Assembly: GCF_900112935.1 (NCBI RefSeq) | Contig: NZ_FONM01000009.1 | Location: 1 to 64,000 of the forward strand | DNA: 64,000 nucleotides | Reading direction: 5' to 3' | Origin: Trichococcus pasteurii | GTDB taxonomy: Bacteria; Bacillota; Bacilli; Lactobacillales; Aerococcaceae | Shown here: piece after piece, positions 43,046-51,694 of the stretch | Layout of the letters: the number at the start of each line of letters is the position of its first letter | How positions within the stretch are numbered: position 1 is the first letter of the stretch | Notes under the pieces: generated by a model | The model's input: the letters and a program-made list of their open reading frames with translations, nothing else | Database searches by the model: none | What the model was told of the DNA's origin: nothing | Made by a program: the position numbers and the translations under genes

Positions 43046-43200
43046 AAACGCGAATCATCACACACTGTTTTAGAACGGTTCTGAATCCTAGAGTTCTCCG
43101 CCTAACGCTGTTCAGGCCCACTCAGCCAAAACCGGGCTGCTTGGTCCTGAACCTCGTTAGTGCTCAAACTCTGAGCTCAGGATTCATCACACACTATTAG
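43046..43200. repeat. Type II intergenic element, second locus
   Basis: It shares with the 24.75-24.96 kb locus the blocks GCGAATCATCA, GGTTCTGAATCC-n-AGA, GCCTAACGCTG, TCGTTAGTGCTC and GGATTCATCACAC. The stem between the conserved blocks is again different and self-complementary: TTCAGG/CCTGAA around GCCCACTC and GGGCT. It lies between murC and the MaoC-like gene. No coding sense. Confidence 0.65.
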
Positions 43201-43233
43201 TCCGGGGATCACTTCCTGGGCTTTTTTGATGCA

Positions 43234-43260
43234 AGGCAGAGCAGGCTTGGGCGGCTTTTC
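43234..43260. repeat. Solo 3' end of a type I element
   Basis: AGGCAGAGCAGGCTTG followed by GGCGGCTTTTC closely matches the right end of the type I elements at 35.8 and 37.8 kb (GAGGCAGAGCGGGCTTG), but no left end is nearby. Confidence 0.5.
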
Positions 43261-43310
43261 TGAATAAATGGGTCCAGAGAGCTAAACGGCTTTTATCGGA
43301 ACGGCGTTTT

Positions 43311-43319
43311 TGATATGAT
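43311..43319 (+). promoter_or_regulatory. Extended -10 promoter of the MaoC-like gene
   Basis: TGA-TATGAT at 43311-43319, 36 bases before the chosen ATG; the -35 region (TTTTAT) is weak. Confidence 0.5.
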
Positions 43320-43354
43320 AGACATATATGTGTTCAAAGAAAGGAAAAGTGAAA

Positions 43355-43900
43355 ATGGGTCTGAAAGATATAAAGCTTGGAAAATCGATTGATGAAATTC
43401 AAGAGGGGGATTCGTTGACCGTCACGGAAATCATCGAAGACAAAGATATTTTGCTTTATCTTGGGTTGACGAATGACGGAAACCCGCTCTATATTCAACA
43501 TGATTATTCGCAGACGACTCGGTTCCATAAACCGATAGTGCCAACTGTTTTGTTGGTGGGGATTTTGACGAGCAACGTTTCCAAACATTTGCCGGGTCCG
43601 GGTTCACATATTGTGGACGTTTCTTTGAATGTGATTGAACCAATCTACCACAACAGCACGATCACGTTCAATTTTGAAGTGGAGCGCGTGGATGAGCGCC
43701 GTGAACAAGTCACGATCAGCGTTGTCGGAACAAATATGGAAAATGAACGCGTGTTGGATGCCGAATTGATCGTAGAGACACCTCGCAAATTGATCTTTGA
43801 TGAGGAAGAGAACGTAATCATGAACGAGCGAACTGAAGTCGAGGAGAATGCCGATAAGGGAGTTAATCCTCCATCGATGGCAGATGGCGATTCAGAATAA
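43355..43900 (+). CDS. MaoC-like hotdog-fold protein
   Basis: A 181-residue protein with a MaoC/FabZ-type hotdog domain (about 25-135): YLGLTNDGNPLYIQHDYSQ resembles the D-x-NP-x-H hydratase motif, though the usual His position reads as Tyr/Ile-Gln-His, so activity is uncertain. A charged acidic C-terminal tail (about 140-181) is extra. Known members hydrate enoyl-CoA or are fatty-acid dehydratases. AAAGGAAAAG precedes the ATG at 43355; an upstream GTG is rejected. polA begins 21 bases downstream. Confidence 0.78.
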   Translation: MGLKDIKLGKSIDEIQEGDSLTVTEIIEDKDILLYLGLTNDGNPLYIQHDYSQTTRFHKPIVPTVLLVGILTSNVSKHLPGPGSHIVDVSLNVIEPIYHNSTITFNFEVERVDERREQVTISVVGTNMENERVLDAELIVETPRKLIFDEEENVIMNERTEVEENADKGVNPPSMADGDSE

Positions 43901-43921
43901 GCAGAGTTAGGATGTAAACAG

Positions 43922-46573
43922 ATGACTGATAAAAAGAAAAAATTACTATTGGTGGATGGCAGCAGTGTGGCTTTCAGATCCTTTTTCGGATTGCCGAATC
44001 TGGATGGGTTCCGCAACAAGAACGGATTGCATACGAACGCGCTCTACGCCTTCAATAATATATTGGAACGCATCTTCCAGACTGAAGAGCCTACGCATCT
44101 GTTGGTAGCATTCGATTCCGGGAAAACGACTTTCCGTAATGCCCTTTATGATGATTACAAAGGCGGGCGTGCCAGCATGCCGTCGGAGTTGTCCGAACAA
44201 TGGCCTTATTTCGGCGTCTTAGTCCATGCTTTCGGAGGCAAGACTTATGAATTGGTCAATTATGAAGCCGATGACATCATCGGGACCTACTCGCGGATGG
44301 CCGATCAGGCCGGCTATGATGTCGTCATCATTTCAGGCGATAAGGATATGATCCAATTGACGACGGATAATATCCGGGTCGACATAACCGTCAAAGGTGT
44401 GTCGGAATTGAAATCCTACACACCTGACGTCATCCGTGAAGAATACGGCATCGAACCGAAACAGATCATCGACATGAAGGGGCTGATGGGGGATTCGTCG
44501 GATAATTATCCGGGCGTCACCAAAGTCGGCGAGAAGACTGCTTTGAAGCTCCTGACTGAATACGGCTCCATCGAAAACCTTTACGAGCATATCGATGAAC
44601 TGAAAAAAAGCAAGATGAAAGAAAACCTCATCAATGACAAAGAAAATGCGTTCATGAGCAAAACGTTGGCTACGATCGATCTGGATTCTCCCGTGACATT
44701 GAAGCTCGATGAACTTGCGGTTGAAGGCAAACAGATGGACAAGCTGACCGATTTCTATCGCGAAATGGATTTCAACAGTTTCCTTGATAAACTGGGCGTG
44801 GCTTCCGAAGACCGCTCCGAATCCTTTGAGGATATCCATTTCGAAGTCCTGACCGAAATCCGTCCCGAGCATTTCACGGAGCGTATGGCACTGTACGTGG
44901 AGATGCTCGAAGACAACTACCACGACGGAAAAATCCTCGCAGTCAGCTGGGGAACGGAAAAAAATATATATACGGCTTCGTTGGAAACAGTTATGGCAAG
45001 CCCCGCTTTCAAGGAATGGGCTGAGAATGCCGAAGCCCACAAAATTGTGTACGACGGCAAACGGACGATGGTCATGCTGCATTATGCCGGCATCGCGCTG
45101 GCGGGCATCGACTTTGATATCCTGCTGGCCTCCTACATCCTGAATGCGAAGGACAACAGCAAAGACCTTGCGCAAGTCGCCCAGGAATACGGCTACAACG
45201 ATGTCTCCTTTGATGAGGCCATCTACGGAAAAGGCGCTAAAACAGCCGTTCCAGAGGACACTGTGCTGCATGACCATTTGGCACGCAAAGTGAAAGCGAT
45301 CCAAGCGCTGTTTGCCCAACTGAACGCGGAGCTTGAAAGCAATGTGCAAAAAGACCTGTATTACGAAATGGAACTGCCTTTGTCGTTTGTGCTGGCGCAC
45401 ATGGAAATCCAAGGGATCAAAGTGGAACCGCAACGTCTTTTGACCATGAAAGAGGAATTTGCCGGCCGTTTGCTTGAAATCGAGAAAACCATCTACGCGG
45501 AAGCGGGTGAAGAGTTCAACATCAACTCACCGAAGCAATTGGGTGTCATCCTGTTCGAGAAGATGGGCTTGCCAGCCATCAAAAAGACGAAAACAGGCTA
45601 TTCGACAGCGGTGGATGTATTGGAAAAACTGCAGGCGCAAGCGCCGATCGTGGAGCACATCCTGAATTACCGACAGTTGGCCAAACTGCAATCGACCTAC
45701 GTGGAAGGACTTCTGAAATTCATCAAACCGGAAACCGGAAAGATCCATACGCGCTACCAACAGACATTGACGCAGACCGGCCGATTGAGTTCCGTCGATC
45801 CGAACCTGCAGAATATTCCGATCCGGATGGAAGAAGGCCGGAAAATCAGGCAAGCCTTCGTTCCCCAGCAAGAAGGCTGGAAACTGTTTGCCTCAGACTA
45901 TTCACAGATCGAATTGCGTGTGCTGGCGCACATTTCCGGGGATGAGCATCTGCAGGAAGCCTTCCTGGAAGGACAGGACATCCATACCTCGACCGCGATG
46001 CGCGTATTTGGCATCGAAAATCCGGAAGACGTCACTGCCAATCTGCGCCGGCAAGCGAAGGCCGTCAATTTTGGGGTTGTGTATGGCATCAGCGACTATG
46101 GTTTGTCCCAAAACCTGAACATCACCCGAAAAGCCGCTCAAGAGTTCATTGACCGTTATTTCGAAAAATATCCAGGTGTGAAGCAATTTATGGAGGATAT
46201 CGTCAAAGAAGCGAAAGAGACCGGTTATGTCGAAACGTTATTCCACAGACGCCGCTACCTGCCTGACATCCATAACCGCAATTTCAATCTGCGCTCCTTT
46301 GCGGAACGGACTGCCATCAATTCGCCGATCCAAGGCACTGCCGCTGATATCATCAAAGTTGCGATGGTCCGGATGGATAAAGCCCTTAAGGAAAAAGGCC
46401 TTCAAGCGAACATGCTTTTGCAGGTTCACGATGAACTGATCTTCGAATGCCCGGAAGAAGAAATTCCGGTATTGGAAAAATTGGTTCCGGAAATCATGGA
46501 GCATGCCGTCTCCTTGGCTGTGCCGCTCAAAGTGGACAGTAACTTCGGCGACAGTTGGTATGAAGCAAAATAA
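43922..46573 (+). CDS. polA: DNA polymerase I
   Basis: An 883-residue enzyme for primer removal and repair synthesis. It has an N-terminal 5'-3' nuclease (LLLVDGSSVAFRSF, YEADDIIGT, ISGDKDM, GLMGDSSDNYPGV; 1-290), a central 3'-5' exonuclease-like domain (about 310-465) and a polymerase domain (about 470-883) with SDYSQIELRVLAH, RRQAKAVNFGVVYG and QVHDELIFE. The central domain lacks the acidic D-x-E metal ligands (ALYVEML stands at motif I), so proofreading is probably absent, as in Bacillus PolA. mutM follows 36 bases downstream. Confidence 0.96.
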   Translation: MTDKKKKLLLVDGSSVAFRSFFGLPNLDGFRNKNGLHTNALYAFNNILERIFQTEEPTHLLVAFDSGKTTFRNALYDDYKGGRASMPSELSEQWPYFGVLVHAFGGKTYELVNYEADDIIGTYSRMADQAGYDVVIISGDKDMIQLTTDNIRVDITVKGVSELKSYTPDVIREEYGIEPKQIIDMKGLMGDSSDNYPGVTKVGEKTALKLLTEYGSIENLYEHIDELKKSKMKENLINDKENAFMSKTLATIDLDSPVTLKLDELAVEGKQMDKLTDFYREMDFNSFLDKLGVASEDRSESFEDIHFEVLTEIRPEHFTERMALYVEMLEDNYHDGKILAVSWGTEKNIYTASLETVMASPAFKEWAENAEAHKIVYDGKRTMVMLHYAGIALAGIDFDILLASYILNAKDNSKDLAQVAQEYGYNDVSFDEAIYGKGAKTAVPEDTVLHDHLARKVKAIQALFAQLNAELESNVQKDLYYEMELPLSFVLAHMEIQGIKVEPQRLLTMKEEFAGRLLEIEKTIYAEAGEEFNINSPKQLGVILFEKMGLPAIKKTKTGYSTAVDVLEKLQAQAPIVEHILNYRQLAKLQSTYVEGLLKFIKPETGKIHTRYQQTLTQTGRLSSVDPNLQNIPIRMEEGRKIRQAFVPQQEGWKLFASDYSQIELRVLAHISGDEHLQEAFLEGQDIHTSTAMRVFGIENPEDVTANLRRQAKAVNFGVVYGISDYGLSQNLNITRKAAQEFIDRYFEKYPGVKQFMEDIVKEAKETGYVETLFHRRRYLPDIHNRNFNLRSFAERTAINSPIQGTAADIIKVAMVRMDKALKEKGLQANMLLQVHDELIFECPEEEIPVLEKLVPEIMEHAVSLAVPLKVDSNFGDSWYEAK

Positions 46574-46609
46574 CCAGGGATAAAAACGATAAAAGAGAGG
46601 GGGCTGTTT

Positions 46610-47494
46610 ATGCCGGAATTACCGGAAGTAGAAACCATCCGTAAAGGGCTCATCAACCTTGTCGGAGGAGCCGTCATCACAGACGTAGCAGTCTTTTGGG
46701 ACCGCATGATCACGCCGCCCTTTTCCACGGAGCGGTTCAAGACGGTCCTGCGGGGGGAACAGATCCACACCATCGAACGCCGCGGCAAGTATCTGATCTT
46801 CTTGTTGGACCACTGGGCGATGATTTCCCATCTGCGGATGGAAGGCAAATATGAGGTCAGCGAATCCGGTGAGCCGATCAAGAAGCACACCCATGTCATT
46901 TTTTATCTCGCCGATGGCCGCCAGTTGCGTTACCTTGACGTGCGCAAATTCGGTAAATTCACGTTGTTGCCGATCGAAAAGCGGGATGAGTATGAACCTT
47001 TCAAAAAAATGGGGCCGGAGCCGACAGCGGATTTCTTCAAGTTGAGCAAATTCAAAAAGGATCTTGCCAAGTCGCATCGGGCAATCAAAGCGGTCATCCT
47101 GGACCAGAACATTGTTGCCGGTGTCGGAAATATTTATGCGGATGAGTCGCTTTTCCAAGCCAAAATCCATCCGCTGCAAACTGCTGACACAATCGGCCCG
47201 GCTGCAGCAAAAAGGCTGCACGAAGCCATCATAGATGTAATCAGCAGATCAGTGGAAGCAGGCGGTTCGACCATCCGGACATACAAAAACACGCTTGGGG
47301 AGGCCGGGAAATTCCAAGTCTCTCTTGCCGTTTATGGACAGACCGGGAAACCTTGTCCGAATTGCGGCCATCCGATCGAAAAAATAAGGGTTGCACAAAG
47401 AGGAACGCATTATTGTCCGCATTGTCAACAACTGCCTAAGCTCCGTCCGAAGGCAGCAGACATCAACGACATTGCGTACAAAGGGGCGAGATAA
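46610..47494 (+). CDS. mutM: Formamidopyrimidine-DNA glycosylase
   Basis: A 294-residue bifunctional glycosylase/lyase that removes 8-oxoguanine and formamidopyrimidines. The N terminus MPELPEVETI provides the catalytic Pro2 and Glu3; the helix-two-turn-helix contains QNIVAGVGNIYADE; the C-terminal zinc finger is CPNCGHPI ... THYCPHCQ. AGAGAGGGGGCTGTTT precedes the ATG. It lies between polA and coaE, the conserved Bacilli order, and is probably cotranscribed. Confidence 0.96.
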   Translation: MPELPEVETIRKGLINLVGGAVITDVAVFWDRMITPPFSTERFKTVLRGEQIHTIERRGKYLIFLLDHWAMISHLRMEGKYEVSESGEPIKKHTHVIFYLADGRQLRYLDVRKFGKFTLLPIEKRDEYEPFKKMGPEPTADFFKLSKFKKDLAKSHRAIKAVILDQNIVAGVGNIYADESLFQAKIHPLQTADTIGPAAAKRLHEAIIDVISRSVEAGGSTIRTYKNTLGEAGKFQVSLAVYGQTGKPCPNCGHPIEKIRVAQRGTHYCPHCQQLPKLRPKAADINDIAYKGAR

Positions 47495-47500
47495 GCGAAC

Positions 47501-48100
47501 ATGAGTTATATATTGGGTCTCACAGGAAGCATCGCTACAGGGAAATCGACTGTAGCGAAGCTGTTTTTGTCTGCGGGCATACCGGTTGTGGATGCAGACT
47601 TGGGAGCAAGGGCTGTCGTTCTGCCGGGTGCGCCAGGGTTAGCGGACATCATCAAGCATTTCGGGGAAGACTATCTGCTGCCGGACGGCTCGCTGGATCG
47701 CAAACGTCTGGGAGCGCTGATCTTTTCGGACAGAGAAAAGCGGGCGGAGCTTGATGCGTTGCTGAAAGAACGCATCAAGGATTGGATCCATGCCGAAAAG
47801 GAGCGTTATATTTCGGAAGGGCATGAACTCATCGTGCTGGATATCCCTTTGCTTTACGAAGGCGGCTATGTGGACAGCTGCGATGCCGTGATGGTCGTCT
47901 ATGTACCGGAAGAGCTCCAATTGAGAAGGCTGATGAGCCGCAATCATTTGGATGAGAAGGAAGCCGCCCAGAGGATGCAAAGCCAGCTTTCGATCGAGAA
48001 GAAAAAAGAGCTGGCGGACTTTGTCATCGACAATTCCGGGACAATCGAGGAAACCGAAAAACAAGTCAGCGAATGGCTGCGCGGACACAGATCCGTCTAG
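47501..48100 (+). CDS. coaE: Dephospho-CoA kinase
   Basis: A 199-residue P-loop kinase (GLTGSIATGKSTVA at 6-19) for the last step of coenzyme A synthesis. DADLGARAVV and LDIPLLYEGGY are the substrate-binding segments, and SRNHLDEKEAAQRMQSQ is the lid region. It begins six bases after mutM; GGGGCGAGATAAGCGAAC includes a modest ribosome site. Confidence 0.95.
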   Translation: MSYILGLTGSIATGKSTVAKLFLSAGIPVVDADLGARAVVLPGAPGLADIIKHFGEDYLLPDGSLDRKRLGALIFSDREKRAELDALLKERIKDWIHAEKERYISEGHELIVLDIPLLYEGGYVDSCDAVMVVYVPEELQLRRLMSRNHLDEKEAAQRMQSQLSIEKKKELADFVIDNSGTIEETEKQVSEWLRGHRSV

Positions 48101-48195
48101 CCTGAGGGTCCCGAAAAGACCATCTTTTCAAGGTTTTTGAGCCACAAGTATGTTATAATGAAGTGATAATAAACGAAAGAAAAGGGGGAAAGCCG

Positions 48196-48738
48196 ATGCA
48201 ATGCCCAAAATGTCACTATCACGGATCGCGTGTTGTCGATAGTCGTCCGGCTGATGACGGGAAAGCCATCCGCCGTCGTCGCGAATGCGAACAATGCCAT
48301 TTCCGCTTCACTACATTCGAAAGGATCGAGCAGACGCCATTGCTTGTCATCAAAAAAAATGGCGCGCGCGAAGAATTCAGCCGTGAAAAGTTGTTGCGGG
48401 GATTGATCCGCTCCTGCGAAAAACGGCCGATCGCCCTTGAACAATTGGAGACTGTCGTCAATGAAGTGGAAGCCGAAATCCGAGCGCTCGGAGAAAATGA
48501 AGTATCCAGCATCGTCATCGGGGAATACGTCATGGATAAGTTGGCCAAAATTGACGACGTCGCCTACATCCGTTTCGCAAGTGTTTACCGTCAATTTTCG
48601 GACCGGAAAACTTTCCTTGATGAATTGAAGAACATGGAGAAGAAAAAAGCCGAACAAGCGGCTGCCGAATCTTCAGACATCCAACCATCCGATGCTCCTC
48701 CCCACGAGGCAGCCCCCGGAAAGGAAGACAATGAATAA
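48196..48738 (+). CDS. nrdR: Transcriptional repressor NrdR
   Basis: A 180-residue repressor of ribonucleotide reductase genes. It has an N-terminal zinc ribbon ([17 protein letters not shown] ... [15 protein letters not shown]) and an ATP-cone (about 50-140) that senses ATP/dATP. A Glu/Ala/Pro-rich C-terminal tail (about 150-180) is longer than usual. The ATG at 48196 follows AAAGGGGGAAAG; an ATG 11 codons earlier has no site. Its stop overlaps the dnaB start by one base (TAATG). Confidence 0.95.
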   Translation: MQCPKCHYHGSRVVDSRPADDGKAIRRRRECEQCHFRFTTFERIEQTPLLVIKKNGAREEFSREKLLRGLIRSCEKRPIALEQLETVVNEVEAEIRALGENEVSSIVIGEYVMDKLAKIDDVAYIRFASVYRQFSDRKTFLDELKNMEKKKAEQAAAESSDIQPSDAPPHEAAPGKEDNE

Positions 48739-50171
48739 TGAGCTATCCATGGCAAAATATCAGCCCTAAGGATCCTTTCCGGGCAAGCCAGACGAACTTG
48801 ATTTCCGATGTGGACCGCAAAATCCTGACGCAATTGTATCAGCCCATCATCGGGCCGCAAGCGTTCAGTCTCTATTTGACGCTGCTTGCGGAAATTCCGC
48901 AGGAGAGCTACTGGAGCAAGGATCTGTTGCATGCCGAATTATTGGCTTTATCGAATATCGGGATACCGGAGTTCTATCAAGCCCGCGTGAAATTGGAAGG
49001 GATCGGTTTACTGAAGACATTTCTGGTGAACGAACCTGAGAAGCAGTATCTATACGAATTGCAGCAGCCGCTGTCCAGTCATGCTTTTTTCAGCGATGAC
49101 CTGATGGGGTTGCTGTTGTATGAGAAGGTCGGCGAACGGAAATACCGCGAACTGCAACAACGGTTCAGCCGGCAAGTACGCGACGTAAAAAATGCGGAAA
49201 ACATCACGAAGTCTTTTCTGGATGTTTTTTCCTTCTCGGAAACCGCCTTTACGGAGCAAGCTCGGATGAGGCAGAACGATAACGCGTTGCTGGGTGATGA
49301 CGCGGCAACGCTGCCCGTAATCGAGAACGATGGGTTTGACTTCGCGTTTTTCCGGCAGCTGTTGAACAAACAATTCGTCAAACGTGAATCCATCACAAAG
49401 GAATTGGAGCACACGATCACTATCCTCTACACCTTGTATGGTTGCGACGAACTGCAGATGGCCCAGTTCATCCTGGAGGCCGCTGATATCGAATCGGGCA
49501 AAGTCGACGGAGAAGCGCTCAAAAAAATTGTATCCGATGCCTATGAACAGAGGCACAGTACCCGCTTGGAGGTAAAGGACAAAGTCACCCAGAGCATCCA
49601 ATTGGCTAAGGATACTGAAAAAGGCCGGGAACAAAAATTGGTTCAGGCACGCTTTTCCAGTGAAGAAATCGCGTTCATCAAGGCGTGCGAACAGTTGACG
49701 CCGCATCAGTTTTTGACCAGCATCAAAAAACAGAAAGGCGGCATCGTGACCGCCTCGGAAACGCAATTGCTGCGGACGCTGATGGAGAAGGCCGATTTCA
49801 AGCCGAGTGTGCTCAATGTATTGACGCACTACGTGTTGGTCATCCTCAACAATCCGCACCTTTCGAAGGCCTATGTGGAAGCGATCGCTAATGATTGGCT
49901 GCAGGATGGTGTCGATTCGCCCGAAAAAGCATTGGCGAAAGCGAAGCAATTCGCCGGCGAGATGAAGGCGAAGGCTGAAAAGCGGGCAGCCAGCCGAACA
50001 ACCGCAAAGAACTACGGGAAAACAGTGGCGCGCAAGAAAGAAAACTTGCCTGATTGGGCTAAAGAGGAACGGAAACCGGTTGTTGAAACACCGCTGACGC
50101 CGGAAGCGCAACAAAAATTGAATGAACGCATCAAAAAATTAAAAAGTAGCGGAAAGGCAGGGGATGAGTGA
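48738..50171 (+). CDS. dnaB: Replication initiation and membrane attachment protein DnaB
   Basis: A 477-residue protein of the Firmicute DnaB (not the helicase) type: N-terminal winged-helix region (YQPIIGPQAFSLYLTLLAE, about 30-110), two DnaD-like helical domains (VKRESITKELEHTITILYTLYG about 215-300; ADFKPSVLNVLTHYVLVILNN about 350-400) and a basic Lys/Ala-rich tail. With DnaD and DnaI it loads the replicative helicase. It is joined to nrdR and dnaI by one-base overlaps. Confidence 0.92.
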   Translation: MSYPWQNISPKDPFRASQTNLISDVDRKILTQLYQPIIGPQAFSLYLTLLAEIPQESYWSKDLLHAELLALSNIGIPEFYQARVKLEGIGLLKTFLVNEPEKQYLYELQQPLSSHAFFSDDLMGLLLYEKVGERKYRELQQRFSRQVRDVKNAENITKSFLDVFSFSETAFTEQARMRQNDNALLGDDAATLPVIENDGFDFAFFRQLLNKQFVKRESITKELEHTITILYTLYGCDELQMAQFILEAADIESGKVDGEALKKIVSDAYEQRHSTRLEVKDKVTQSIQLAKDTEKGREQKLVQARFSSEEIAFIKACEQLTPHQFLTSIKKQKGGIVTASETQLLRTLMEKADFKPSVLNVLTHYVLVILNNPHLSKAYVEAIANDWLQDGVDSPEKALAKAKQFAGEMKAKAEKRAASRTTAKNYGKTVARKKENLPDWAKEERKPVVETPLTPEAQQKLNERIKKLKSSGKAGDE

Positions 50172-51097
50172 TGGATCATATCGGAAGAGCATTCTACAAA
50201 TATATGAATAATCCCGAAATCAGCCAACGCTACAAAGGCATGATCGACACAATCATGAAGGATGCCGATGTCCAGGAATTCTTCCAGAAACACGAAGAGC
50301 GACTGACACAGGAAATCGTCGAAAGAAGTTATTCCAAATTGCACGAATATGTGCAGGAAAAAGAGAAAATCCGGCTGGGTAAAGAATCGCAGAATCCCGG
50401 CTATGAGCCGAACCTGGTGTTGAATGCCGGTTACATAGATGTCGTCTATACACCGACAGACGAGACGATGGCGCGGGAAAGGGAAAAGGAATTGCGGAGT
50501 CGGGTCCATTCGATGTCGATGCCGAAGGATGTCCGCACAGCGACGCTGGATCGGTTTGTCCAATCGAACGAGCGGATGCCGGCCATTCTGGAGTCGTTGA
50601 ATTTCATCGATGCCTTCAATGCAAATCCGAAAACGCACCACCAAGCGCTTTATTTCTATGGGCCGTTCGGAGTAGGGAAATCCTATCTGTTGGGTGCGAT
50701 CGCGCATGAGTTGGCGATGGGCGGCCATCTGACGACATTGATGCATTACCCGACCTTCACGATGGAGATGAAGCAGGCGATCCAGAGCAACACGGTCAAC
50801 GAAAAGATCGATGCCGTGAAGAAGGCGGAAATCCTGATGCTGGATGATATCGGAGCGGAAGCCAACTCCACCTGGATACGCGATGAAGTGCTCGGTGTCA
50901 TCCTCCAGTACCGGATGCAGGAGGACTTGCCGACATTCTTCAGTTCCAACTTTACGATGCAGCAGTTGGAGGAACATTTGCGCATGGGCAACCGGGGCGA
51001 CGATGAGCCGATGAAGGCAAAACGCCTGATGGAGCGGATACGCTTCTTATCGCGCGAGATTCCTCTGACCGGAAAAAACCGTCGCTTCGAGCAATAG
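50171..51097 (+). CDS. dnaI: Helicase loader DnaI
   Basis: A 308-residue AAA+ ATPase. The N-terminal domain (about 1-135) binds the replicative helicase; the ATPase domain shows Walker A YFYGPFGVGKSYLLG, Walker B ILMLDDIGAE, sensor FFSSNFTMQQLEEH and arginine finger region MERIRFLSREIPL. It loads the helicase with DnaB and DnaD. The ATG at 50171 overlaps the dnaB stop (TGATG); a GTG one codon before is the alternative. Confidence 0.94.
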   Translation: MDHIGRAFYKYMNNPEISQRYKGMIDTIMKDADVQEFFQKHEERLTQEIVERSYSKLHEYVQEKEKIRLGKESQNPGYEPNLVLNAGYIDVVYTPTDETMAREREKELRSRVHSMSMPKDVRTATLDRFVQSNERMPAILESLNFIDAFNANPKTHHQALYFYGPFGVGKSYLLGAIAHELAMGGHLTTLMHYPTFTMEMKQAIQSNTVNEKIDAVKKAEILMLDDIGAEANSTWIRDEVLGVILQYRMQEDLPTFFSSNFTMQQLEEHLRMGNRGDDEPMKAKRLMERIRFLSREIPLTGKNRRFEQ

Positions 51098-51135
51098 GCT
51101 GACGTTCAGCTTTTCTGCAATCAAAAGAGTTGGCT

Positions 51136-51315
51136 AGCTTCACGGGTAAGCCCTTCGGAAATTAGATAAATCGTGCCTATTGCGCTCTACGATGCTCAGT
51201 TGCATGGGACTTTTAGGGATTCATCCCTTAGAGTCCCAGTACAAGGTGACCGTAGGGAACGTTGCGTGGCTCGATTTCCTAAATTTCTTTCAGGGCTAAG
51301 CGAACCCGTTTAGCT
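51136..51315. repeat. Type I modular intergenic element, copy C (long core)
   Basis: Outer arms AGCTTCACGGGTAAGCCC and GGGCTAAGCGAACCCGTTTAGCT pair; inner arms AAATCG and CGATTT pair. The core has TTGCGCTCTACGATGCTCA and the insert TTAGGGATTCATCCCTTAG, nearly identical to copy B, while GGAAATTAGATAAAT and TTTCCTAAATTTCTTTC match copy A. It lies between dnaI and the promoter of thrS. From 51098 to 51135 only a small GCTGACGTTCAGC palindrome is seen. Confidence 0.78.
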
Positions 51316-51330
51316 TTTATTATATTAAAC

Positions 51331-51359
51331 TTGAAAACAATTATTTTTTGTGTTTAAAT
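51331..51359 (+). promoter_or_regulatory. Promoter of thrS
   Basis: TTGAAA (51331-51336), 17-base spacer, TTAAAT (51354-51359) with TGT just before it. Confidence 0.6.
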
Positions 51360-51365
51360 GGACTA

Positions 51366-51640
51366 CAGATGAAACGAAAGACAAATCGATGAGAAAGACA
51401 CCGATAGATGAACTGATTTTCAGCGAGGGATGGCTTGGTGGAACATCCTAATCAATCATGTATTGACCCCTTTCGAGAGATTCCCTGAACATGCAGTAGG
51501 GGGAAACGGTACGCTCGTTATCGCGTTCAAGTAAGGATGAGACAGAATCTTAGGCGGATGCCTGTCGCACTCTTTGAATTTGGGTGGAACCACGTAGACA
51601 CGTCCCATTTCCGGCATAAGCTGGAAATGGGCTTTTTTTA
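51366..51640 (+). promoter_or_regulatory. T-box leader of thrS
   Basis: A leader of about 275 bases with stem I features (CAGCGAGGGATGG, TTGGTGGAA), the T-box sequence TGGGTGGAACCACG (51581-51594) and a terminator with arms CCCATTTCC (51604-51612) and GGAAATGGG (51623-51631) plus seven T residues. Uncharged tRNA-Thr would pair with the T-box and allow read-through into thrS. I cannot place the specifier codon with certainty; ACC at about 51468-51470 is one candidate. Confidence 0.88.
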
Positions 51641-51694
51641 TTGCCTTTTTTGCCATCCGCAACGTACAGAATTTAATTAATTGGAGGAATCAGC

